The translations under genes and the position numbers were made by a program. The notes beneath the pieces were generated by a model. That model was not told the origin of the DNA. It searched no databases and was given only the letters and a program-made list of their open reading frames with translations. Positions 38,506 to 48,395 of a DNA stretch of 64,000 nt are shown here, one piece after another. Numbering within the stretch: position 1 is the stretch's first letter; every line of letters begins with the position of its first letter. Source of the DNA: Pithys albifrons albifrons (taxonomy: Eukaryota > Chordata > Aves > Passeriformes > Thamnophilidae); NCBI RefSeq assembly GCF_047495875.1, contig NC_092471.1:4795001-4859000 (forward strand). Reading direction: 5' to 3'.

Positions 38506-38618
38506 CACAGAATATTCTGAGTTGGAAGGGACCCACAAGGATCGAGTCCAGCTCACAAGTCAATGGCCCACATAGATGATTGAACCCATGACCTTGGCAT
38601 TATTACACTCTGAATCAA
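38506..38618 (-). mobile_element. TguSINE1-like SINE: tRNA-Ile-derived head fused to CR1 3' tail (antisense)
   Basis: On the plus strand the element starts with the reverse of a CR1 tail: CACAGAAT (38506-38513), then 'gttggaagggacccacaagg' (38521-38540) and 'atcgagtccagctc'. It then continues into a tRNA-like region (38564 to about 38618). Read on the minus strand, that region carries AATAATGCCAAGGTC, then GGGTTCAATC as the B box (reverse at 38578-38587), and ends in TGGGCC, closely resembling tRNA-Ile (AAT). The A-box end is degraded or 5' truncated at about 38618. A tRNA-Ile head joined to a CR1 tail is the published structure of TguSINE1 of passerine birds, mobilised by CR1 machinery. Several substitutions, a 3-bp deletion in the tail relative to the copy at 59.7 kb, and the missing A box show this copy is inactive. 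Confidence 0.82.
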
Positions 38619-39089
38619 ACCTTAAAATTCTTGAGGTACTCCATTCCTCTGCTTTGTCTCTGTCATTCCATGGTACTGTCCTGTAACTTGTTGCATGAGG
38701 ATACAGCTGAAGATGAGGATGTGCTTTGCCCGCTGGAGCTTTATTGCCTGACCCTGGAGACCTTTGGATACTGGAGGAAGGTTTAGCACTTGCAGAAGCA
38801 GAGAGGGAAAAGGAAATAACACAGTCCATCATTCCACATCAACATACACAGGTTATGCATGGGGCCAGCAGCATTCTGAATGTCAAGCCTAAATGCTACA
38901 TGTGTTTGTAGTTGTAGCTACTTGAGATGCTGCAACTGAACTCAGAGACCAAACAAGCCGTGAACACCTTTGTTAGGCAAGAGGAATCCACAGAACAAAC
39001 TCACAATCCTACAGAAGCAAATGGCTTTTGATATTGAATCGTTCAAGGACTGAACACATTACTGATAGCAGGCCATTCCCCTGCAATAA
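38619..39089. other. Unannotated stretch, no gene recognised
   Basis: No feature seen. Small overlapping frames at 38560-38832 and 38622-38822 (-) partly cover the SINE and are shadows. Confidence 0.6.
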
Positions 39090-39600
39090 TAGAAGATTAT
39101 AATGCCTGTGATAATGTCAGAGGGCTGGATGTGCTGCATTAACCAACGCAGCAGCCAACAGTAATGTATGATGCCGTTCAACTCATTTTCAAGGCTTACT
39201 CACTTCACAACAGCCTTAGATAAACTGCAAATCCAGTTTAACAGCTGAGCTAAGCAATCAATCATTCAGAAACAAGATTCAGAGCAGTCCTGGTGCACAC
39301 ACAGAAGGCAATTAGGTGCCACTGTTTGTAAAATAATATTGGTGGGAATTCTTCTCCCTCATCTGATTTATTTCTGTCAATCTGCAGTTTGGATTCTGTG
39401 TCATGATTAACTCCTTTGTCCTGAGATGCCATATAAATGTAACACTGGCATTATTAAATGCCTCTGAAAGTAATCCTGAACCTCACAATTGCTAAGGAAA
39501 TTGATTAGAGTCAGCCAGCATTGCTAATTTGCAACTGCTTATTTTTAATGACAGACTGATAAAACGAAATGCTAAAGTTCAGAATAAAACTCACTTTATG
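39090..39600. promoter_or_regulatory. Candidate conserved non-coding block
   Basis: Free of simple repeats and rich in developmental-factor-like sites: paired TCAATCATTCA and ATTGATTAG (PBX/homeodomain type), GCTAATTTGC and TTTTTAATGACAG. CpGs are retained at about 39149 and 39175. The pattern resembles gene-desert enhancers, but the evidence is impressionistic. Confidence 0.22.
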
Positions 39601-42289
39601 TAATATGTTAACTTGTACAGAACACATTTGCATAAACATTTATAGGATAAAATGAGTCCTTGGGCAGTTCAGGCTATTCAGACTGACTGGTTTGGAAGAG
39701 ATGCTAGAGACAAAAATGTACCAACTGCACTAGCAAATTACAATGTCAAAAATGTCTACCAAAAGTCATAATCCGTTTAACTTTCTTTGTCTTGTTTTAC
39801 AAAGATTTTAGCTTGTGCTCTCCTTCAATACCAGCAATTAAACTCATCTGAGGGAGCCTAAAAAGTCAATAGACATGATATTCAAGGACAAAAGAAGTGA
39901 AGAGGTTTGGATACATGAGGTTCAAACAGGTATTAAGATATGCAGTGCTTTCCAAGAACGGCCTTTAGGAATACCAGGATGGTATTAACCAGAAAACCTT
40001 TATAAAACAGGTCTGACTCAATAGCACATCACCCTTTTCCTCCAAAGAAAGAGACAGAAAATTATTTGAAGCAATCAAAAGATAAAAATCTGCATTGATT
40101 GCTCTCAGGAAAGCAGGGTAACACTGAATGTCTGTGTCCTTACAAGCACATTGAAGAGATTTCTAAAACCCTCAGAAATGCAAGTTCAAGGCAGAGAGAA
40201 AAAGAAAAATCTTATTTCTGGGGAGAATTTTGTACATTCATTCCATTTCAATTGCTTCATTAAGAGAAAGTTTGAGTGATCATTATTTTAAAATAATTTA
40301 GAATATTACAGTAATAGAGACATATGTAATGCAAACACTCCAAATTAATCAGGTTTACTGACAATCAATGCATTAGAAGCATTTTCAGAGCCCTGACAAC
40401 TGATTATCTCCTTTTGAAGCCTCTATAAATTAACTACCCACAGATAAGCAAAACGTGGATCTCAGTTTGAAAGCAATTTAGGAGTTTTCCAAACATTCAC
40501 ATTTGACAGAGCTTTGAGTGTTTATGTGGGGACAAAAGCAAATCTCTTGAACAGTGCTTGGTGAGGATGGGACACAGCACTGATACATCTGCATTCAGAC
40601 CAGACCTCAGGGTCTGAAAGGGATGTCTGAGCTGACAATATACACAATTCAAGTGGAATTTCTTTCCTGTTGCCAGACTTGACACCTGAATGCTTGATGA
40701 ACTTCACACAAGGATCAGTTCCCAGTTAGCAGCGTAGAGATGTTGGAGCCCTAAAGGAAGAAGCAGTTTTGTAGTTTCTGAGCTTCAGCACTGACCATAA
40801 TTCTACAAAAAGTAGAGGTCTAGCAATTTAAAAATTCAAGTTTTCCAGTAAAAGGTATGGAAATGTCCATACTGGACAGAAAGCATGTTATTACATTGAG
40901 AGAGTTGTTACCCTCTGAAAAGAAATGGTATAAACCTCCTGAAAACAATAAATTTACACACAAACTTTGATATAAATCCATGATGTTTTCCATAAAAAGA
41001 AGTTCAATTTTTAAAATAATCTTTAAAAACATCTCAGTTAAGGTAGAAGAGTATTTTGTTTGCATACATAAATACTTTGAAGCATTTTATAATTGAGTTT
41101 GTCAGTGTTGGGTGGGGGTTTTGGGGGGTCATCGTTGTTTTAGTTGTTCACTGAGATCTAAAAAAAAGAATTCCATGTCCAACAATTATCAAATGTCATA
41201 TCAAATGACATCTAGTCTAAGTCAGGCCAAGACTGGCTAAGAGATAAACTGCAGTCTGTGTTTCACTGTTGAAAGGCAGAATGATTTTGAACACAAATCT
41301 AATATATCTTAAGGTATAAGTGTCTTCTGATTTAAGTGCACTGTTTAACTTCTAGTTAGGAAACAGCTTTCAGCTACACTCCAACTATTACTAGTGCCAG
41401 TTTTTAAAGGTTGACAGCAGTTTTTTCCAGAATCCATCAACCTCATTAAGTGCCAGTAAAGACAAAGCCTTCCACAGTCCATGTATACAGTGAGAAAGGA
41501 GAGCAAAAGGCATTCATTCATTTACAGCAAACAAAAAAAACCGCCTAGGTTGCACTTTTCCTCATTGGTTCTGTTGTCTCTTTTGATCATCACTTTGTGA
41601 CAGAGAAATCCTTTCCCCTCTAAAGGAGAGGGGGCAAAATCCTCTCCCTTTTGCTCTGGAGAACAAAAGCCAATCTTTACATTTATAGACTTGTCTCTGT
41701 CCCGTTTCTTCAAAAGACATTTACTAACACCAAGTCACCCTCAGTTTCTGAGAATGATCCTTCCAATGCTTGGCACTGAAACACCCCTGGCATCGTCTCT
41801 GATCTTCCTTGTGGTTCTAAGAATCCTCACATACTACACTGGCTTACATGAACACTCCATAATATTCCAATTCCTTTTTTGCCTACCATGGCTCACCACA
41901 GGCATTCTTCTCAGCACATTTCTCAGTATATTCTTAATATATTTTCTGCTTCAGAGAGGGCCTCTGTGAAAGATTTACCTGTACTATTGAAACCACCACA
42001 AAAGAGATTTCCATGCATTTCTGAGTCACAATGCATGAAAGCATGACTACAATTCACTTTTGTTTAGTTGACAGAGTACAAAACCTCATGAAATACCCAC
42101 TAATCAACATCTCTTAAGGGGAAAACCCTGAACACAGATTCCCTTAATACAGACAATTATATTAATAAGGCAGCAGCACCAAGCAGTCCATGGAGGAGCT
42201 GAAGTTCACAAACACACATGAGATTTGCAGCCCTTGTCAAATAGTTTGCTTCTGGCCATCCTCAGTCTTGTAACATTTTCACATTAATT
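39601..42289. other. Unannotated AT-rich stretch, no gene recognised
   Basis: No supported gene. A hydrophobic 92-codon frame at 41691-41969 (+) would encode several apolar segments, but this reflects T-rich codons and it has no family match. At 41110-41128 there are three G runs (3, 5, 6), short of a full G-quadruplex motif. At 41193-41211 there is a 7-bp-arm inverted repeat. Confidence 0.6.
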
Positions 42290-42500
42290 TTGGGCAGCAT
42301 GAATTATCCGGCTTGAGGCACTTTAAACATGCCTGACAATAAATTATTAATGCATTGGACACTATTAATTAGCAAAACTCAGGAACAGCGACTGTTACAG
42401 AGTCTGAAAAGTTTTTCTAAACTTGTCAAGCTGTTAATAATAAATAGGGTGGAAATGGCCAATTAACAAACTTAAATAACAACCTTTATAAACAGTGAAA
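42290..42500. promoter_or_regulatory. Candidate conserved non-coding block with homeodomain sites
   Basis: Dense AT-core sites (TAAATTATTAATGCAT, CTATTAATTAGC, CCAATTAAC) are mixed with retained CpGs (about 42309 and 42389) and no simple repeats. Consistent with a developmental enhancer in a gene desert; unverified. Confidence 0.25.
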
Positions 42501-42949
42501 CACTTTTTCTGTTCTTTTAATGCTACAATTACAGAAACACAAACTCTGCTACTTTAATCCTGATACTTCACTAGCAGAAATGAGATTTTACAGTTCTAGG
42601 TGATCACCACAGGAACTAGACCTGTGGAACCAAACAGTTCCTAACCATGACAATTTCCTTCAGATATTGGAAATACACATTTACACTTTTTGTGTGACAA
42701 TGAAGTTTGTTAAAAATAGTATATGAAAGTGAAGATATATGACCGTATTTACTTATCCCTACAATTTTGAAAATCAGAGCTCTGCAGTAATAGAGGTTAT
42801 ATTTCAGCAACATGTGACTTCTCTAAGGCATTAATACAAAATGTAAATAATTTGTTTTCCATTCTTAACTTTTCCCAATAAAGACTCATTTTTTGTTATA
42901 ATACTGGAAATAATGAAATAAACCCATGATGACGACTGGGAGTAGCCAA
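42501..42949. other. Unannotated stretch, no gene recognised
   Basis: No feature recognised. AT-rich, with only short open frames. Confidence 0.6.
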
Positions 42950-43215
42950 AGGAGAATGAGACCTGGTGAATGCCACAGCCCTCTCCTGTGAGGAGATGTG
43001 CTCAGTGGGTGAAGGGACAGCAGTGAGGATGTGCATCTTGACTTCAGCAGGGCTTCCAGTGCTGTCTCCCATGATACTCTCAGGGACAGACTGACAAGGC
43101 ACGAACCAGAGAAGTAGAGAGTGAAGCAGATTTAAAACTGGCTGAACTGCTGGGCTCAAAACTTTGTGATGAGCAGCACACATTCCAGCTGGAGGCCATA
43201 CCACTGTGTTAATGG
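42950..43215 (+). mobile_element. CR1 LINE ORF2 reverse-transcriptase fragment, decayed
   Basis: The plus strand encodes the RT palm region of a CR1 element. VGEGTAV (from 43005) corresponds to the usual VDEGRAV. After a 2-nt shift at about 43026, the frame reads HLDFSRASSAVSH (from 43034), against the usual YLDFSKAFDTVSH. A later segment reads NWLNCWAQ (from 43136) and SSWRP, matching the usual NWLTGRAQ and SSWRP. In-frame stops lie at 43115-43117 and 43133-43135. In motif A the FD pair is replaced by SS, while the first Asp remains. The copy lacks both ends and cannot be functional. The outer limits are approximate. A 124-codon antisense frame (42896-43270, -) covering it is a shadow. Confidence 0.88.
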
Positions 43216-45999
43216 AAAATAACCCACAGTAGAGTGATGTCAACAGGAAAAAAGAGAGAGAAAGATGCAAAATCAGGCAGCAATACTATTCCTTTATTTT
43301 CCTTTCTCGTAAAAATTAACGGATCAGGTAAAAGAGAAAATTATACAACATTGACTGATATAGCATTTTTGTCTTATCAATATTCATCTTGAGGTGACCA
43401 GGACTCTGATAGAGCTTATACCCCACACTGGTAGGGCATAAACCATCCACTTGACAGTCTACAAAAACTGCAGTACCCTGAGCTATAATATTGTTGTTGC
43501 ACTACTAGTTCATTTATTCATGAACTGCAGAGGAAAATAAGCACGTGGAATGTATATAAATTTTCAGTTCAAAAGTTACTGCCATCAAGGGACAGCCCTA
43601 AGTTATGCACTACTTTATAAAAAAGTTTGTGGCTTGTTTCTTTTTCCCCAGGAATGCTGCACTGCATCTAATGAGCACACCCCTCAGCCTCTTCCCTTTT
43701 GGAACAAAGAGCTCCTCTGCTGCGTGGGGCTCACACTCAGCTGACACGTGCACCAGAAACAAAACCGGCCTAAAAGTTTTCAAACAAGTATGTTTGATTT
43801 ACTGCCTTTTTTTTCCCAATACCAAAACTCCATCTTCATCTGGCACTGTATCCTCATTGGCTGCTCTTGCCCACACGTGGCCATGCAATGAAACAGCCTT
43901 GCACAGCAGATAATCCACTAGAGGACACAGGCTTCAAATAAAACCAGATATTTAGGCAACAGTCGGAGAATAAATTCTATCCTGGGAGTTAATGCAGCCC
44001 AGAGAACATTTATGTTTCCTTTACTCCATTGACAAGACTTGAAAAGTATAATGTTGTGGTTTTCAGACTACCTTATGGTACAAAAGAATAATGAATTTAT
44101 ATAGTTTTCTATAAATATTGGTAAATGAACAAATGCAACTGATAATTAAGAATTACAAGCACAGATGTTCCATCCTGATGAAATTAAAAACCTGACCTGT
44201 TCAATCACCAAACATTCCCAATAAAGACACACTTAGAGATTTTGAATAGCCATGAAGACTTCAAAGACTTGAAACCTTCAGATTTAGTTATGATGAAATT
44301 AAAATCTCTCCAAAGATCAATGATGGCTTAAAAACCAACAACAAACAAACAAAACAAAACAAAAACAAAAAACCCCACAACCTAAGGGTAAAGTACATAA
44401 CTCTACACTTGGAATGAAAAAGTAGTTTCAGTGAATGGGAAAGAAAAGATTCAATTTGCCGTTTCTCTATGAAATTCAGAACTAATTGATTAAATTTAAA
44501 ATAGATTATACACATACCTTACCATTATTCTAGCCCTTCAATTTATATTTCTCAATGTGCTAATTATTAAAAGAGGCTATTGAATCAGTTTTTCAAACTA
44601 AGGAAACCAAAATAAACTGCTGATAAGTGTCATTAGCGTTGCCTTCTTTACCCTTACAGTAAAACCTCTTTTACTGTAGCAATCAAAGTGCTATCATGCT
44701 GCTTTGTGTTTTCCTCTGTCCACCTCACGTGAAAACAGCACAAAACCAGGGAGGAGGAGAGAGCTGAGGAGAACTTGTGGTGCAGCTGACATCTGATCTG
44801 AATTCTGATTACCACCTGCTGTGCCGCTTAACTGGAAACAAGACCTCGAATCTCTGGGGAGAATATCCGACTGTGATTTCACTAACTGACATCTGGATGC
44901 TCTACATAAATATAGCTGAAAGAACATTTTCCTGGCACTTTCAAGCCCAACTGATAAAGTAAGCAGTTTGAGTGTTAAGGCTTCAGGTGGCTCATTACAT
45001 CTCTATTGACAACTCAAACATTTTTTTTCCCTAAATCTCAAGCCAGTTCCTACACAAACTCTTTGCACTGCACACAGCTGATTTTTGTGACCAGTTTGGG
45101 AAGGGAGGTCTTTGTCTCATGGGAAAAACACACCCAGAAAGCACATATTACACTGCACAGGTAAAGAGAGCCAAGGGGGCAGGGGTGCTTCCTATATATC
45201 CAGGCCAACTTAGAGAAGTTGTATTTTGAAATAGGGATTCTAAAAGTAATTTTCTAGTCCATATTTTGCAATTAAAACAATGTCTCAAAATAGGTATCTT
45301 CAAATACAAGTTCATTTCATTTGCACATAGTTCCCAACAGAGTGTAGCACAAGCAACAAATTCAAAGTTGTAGAGAAGTCCAAACCACTGGAACAATCTG
45401 ATTAAATTCTAAAATAATTTTGTGCTTGTTTTTGAAGGCTACTTGTCACTGTGATCATCAGTCATGGTGAACAGAATCAGGCAGAAGGAATATTGTTCAG
45501 CAGAATCTCTGCTCTTAACAAATAAACCCAGAACCAACTTGTTCAAGCATTTCAGCACAGAAAGAAAAAAAAATAAGGATTTTCATATTGACACCGTAAA
45601 ATGTTACTAGGAAAACAGAAGGGAAAAATTAAAGGAATACTCAGGATAAAATTTAGTCAGTGAGAAACTTTAACAACTTAAAGCATAGATTTATTCCAAA
45701 CACTTGTAAAATTACAAAGTAAATCGCTGCTAAAATGTAAAGTTTTTTAATTATAATAAGAAGAATTAGAGCTAGAATGTTTGTGATATAGTTGAACATT
45801 TCTTTCAGAGAGATTCAAAGAGCTTTAGCACAAAGAGTCTCATTTTCTAAATATATAAGATAAATAAAACAAAGGGCAGTCTACCCTCTCAAATATAACA
45901 AAACCCAAACAGTTAAATGCATCTTAGAATCAGTAACAACTGCAGAATCCTCACCCCATCAAGCTGTTACCCAGATTTTATAGAATTAAAAGATACATT
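43216..45999. other. Unannotated stretch, no gene recognised
   Basis: No gene supported. It includes an AAAC-type simple repeat (44331-44377) and a small CpG-bearing patch at about 44823-44870 of unknown meaning. The 102-codon frame at 43605-43913 (+) has no motif. Confidence 0.6.
44331..44377 (+). repeat. AAAC simple repeat
   Basis: CAAA/CAAAA units run for about 45 bp and end in AACCCC. Low complexity. Confidence 0.9.
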
Positions 46000-46165
46000 C
46001 AGAAGCCTTAATATGATAATGCATTAATATAATGGCGCATTGTGTCTCAATATCACTACAGGACAACTTTTAAAATGCAAAACAAAATTAAGTTGCAACA
46101 TAACCCGAGTCAATCTAATTTGCTAAATCCCATTTAGTCAAGTTTGCAAACTCTTTTCTGCCAAC
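46000..46165. promoter_or_regulatory. Candidate conserved non-coding block
   Basis: TAATGCATTAATAT, TGGCGCATTGTG (CpG retained), AACCCGAGTCAATC and CTAATTTGC lie within 150 bp, without repeats. Suggestive of an enhancer; low confidence without alignment. Confidence 0.18.
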
Positions 46166-48284
46166 ATCAGCTGTTTTGGTTGCCAGTTTGTAAGAACATT
46201 GCTACCACTGTGAGGGAAGGTGAAGCCCTGCCCAGAACTGCTGCATACAGACCTCTCACTGCCTCCTGCAGGGCCCTGCTTTCAGCTTAAATAACTGCTG
46301 GAGAGAAGAAATCCTAATAGGCTGGGGATGAGTCAAATACTGAAGTCTTCTAATTTCTCAGTTTCCAAAATTTCTATTATCACAGATTTCTGACATTAAT
46401 GTGATTGACTCACGTGATAGAACTGTTGGGAAAATTATAAAAGCAGTAAACACATTCTGTGAGTAGGCAATAGTTGGGAATTTTCTACTTAGGGAGAGTA
46501 TGCAGGAGTAGCCGGAAAACACAAATCTTGATGTTTCTAACAAGGCAGAATTCACTAGAATTAAATAGATTTTCTCAGACCTGTTTAAAATGATAATGGT
46601 TGATTTAGTTTACTCTGATGCTTTTCTCAGTTTCAAAGCTGCTTAATTTCCTGTCTAAGCTGTAGCTCACTGCTTCTCATGGCAACAAATTGACTGAGTT
46701 AAAAAAAACGTTGGATTTGGCTCAGAAGTTCCAAAAAAAATGTTACTTTTTTGCTTTGATAATCCATAACAGCTCCACTAACATCTAGATCAGAAGAACC
46801 AAGGTGGTAGTAATGAAAACATCTCCTGCAGCAGCCACTCAGTCAGCAGAAGCCCCAAGAGCACCAGGAGATAACGACACCAGAATAACCAGCTGCTGAG
46901 TCTTGCAGTGAAATGGGAAGGAGAACTACTCCAACATGACTAATTCCTTTTTTGGACTGATTAGTTATATCATATCAGTTCCTCCATTCAGTTCAGGAGG
47001 GACACACCAGGGCCTCCAGGACCGGCACATGAGAAGGAATGTGCTCCCTGGGGCATGAGGTGGCAGGGCTGCTGCTGCCAGTAGCTTTCAGCATTTGCCA
47101 AAATACAGCTTGTGGTGGACCCTGCAAGACACATGAGAGGATTGAAGGGCTTGCTCGTGTCAAAAGGGCAATCCCACTGTTCCCAGCCTCTCCTGCACCA
47201 GCCACGTGCTCACCTGACCTCTCAGGAAAGTGCTTCAGCTTTTTGCCAGGAAAATAAAAATTCAGAAGGGGAAAAAAAAAAGTGACAAGAATATGAGCTG
47301 GAGTAGTGCCTGGACTACAGGATGAGAGAGAGGAAGCCCAGTAGGAAGTAGCAAGCTGTTAGATGAACTTAGGTGTCATGAAACTTCACGCTTCAAGACC
47401 TGGGTTAAAATTGCTGTTTGAACAATTCATTATTTCAGGCACATGGGCACTTCCAGGGAAATGAAACAAAAGCAGCGAACTTCATTTAAATACAGGCTGG
47501 GAACAACTGCCAAGAGGAACAAGGTCAGTATCAATTCCCTTGATCATATCCCTCAGTGCTGTAAAGTACATGCTGCTTTTATCTTTTAACAGTTGAACTG
47601 ATTAATATGACTAGCTGAAATTGCTGGCCTCCATGGGATGAAGAGGAACAGAACTATGTGAACATGTGTTGAAAATTAAAAGGTGGTAAGAAACGAGTAG
47701 GCCATTCCCCCAAACTCTGCAGAAAGCACACCTTCTAGTAACCAAATTCTGAATTTGGGTTCCCAGCCTCATTTCAGAGTTGCCACCCTGTGCCAGACAT
47801 GAAGATGAGCTCATTGCCACTGAAGTGCCTCTTTTGCAATAATACTTTTGGTCTTGTAAAAAGTAAGATAAAAGAACTTCCATCCTTAGTCCCCACAGCT
47901 CAGCACCACCATCATGCTCTAAACAAGCAAACCCAGGAGAGAACTCACGGCTGGCACTGCTCTAAGATAACTCAGCCACTGGCTTTTTCAGTTTTCACAG
48001 TATAACCCAAAATACCTTGGTTTAATGCTGATTCTTGTCAAGAACACTGCTGAGAGCTCAGAATTTTTTTATAAAACAGATTTACTGGGAAGCTGGGAAC
48101 AAATCCATTTAGATGAATTGTAAAATGAGGGCTTAGCATTCAGTGACACAAAATGACAGGCACATGCTGAAATGAATTAACCCCACTGGCTTGGATGTAA
48201 TTCTTGGTGTCTTTAAAAGTATCATTCCTCCATTTCTAAAGCTATTTAAAAAGAAAAACTCCTAAAATGTCATGAGAGTAAAGG
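46166..48284. other. Unannotated stretch, partly GC-richer, no gene recognised
   Basis: The 46840-47240 part is richer in GC and contains an E-box CACGTG near 47203, but no repeat family or gene is recognisable. Opposed frames at 46993-47205 (-) and 47039-47257 (+) overlap, which points to composition and not coding. Confidence 0.55.
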
Positions 48285-48395
48285 AAAGGACTGAAAGTAG
48301 AATCGAGCCCCTCATTCTGGTTTTGATTTCTTAGTGATCTTAGCAAATCACTAACTCATTCTTCACTTTCTGCCTCATAAAATTGAGGAAAAAGC
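48285..48395 (+). mobile_element. MIR-like SINE remnant
   Basis: Over about 100 bp the sequence follows the MIR order. A diverged 'gaaagta-gaatcgagccc' segment corresponds to 'gagtcaggagacctgggttcgagtcc'. It is followed by TAGTGATCTTAGCAAATCAC (48332-48351), corresponding to 'tgtgaccttgggcaagtcac'. Next come TAACTCATTC and a TCACTTTCTGCCTCAT section (48363-48378), corresponding to 'ctcagtttcctcat', then AAAATTGAGG, corresponding to 'aaaatgggg'. The collinearity makes chance less likely than for the copy near 32.0 kb. Very old copy. Confidence 0.55.

Noticed and set aside
38564..38618. Functional tRNA-Ile gene on the minus strand
   Set aside because: Only the 3' half (anticodon-loop remnant, T arm and B box) is recognisable. 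The A box is lost and the sequence is fused to a CR1 tail, so it is a SINE head.
41110..41128. Second G-quadruplex tract
   Set aside because: Only three G runs of three or more; a fourth run is missing.
42896..43270. 124-codon minus-strand frame
   Set aside because: It is the antisense shadow of the CR1 reverse-transcriptase fragment.
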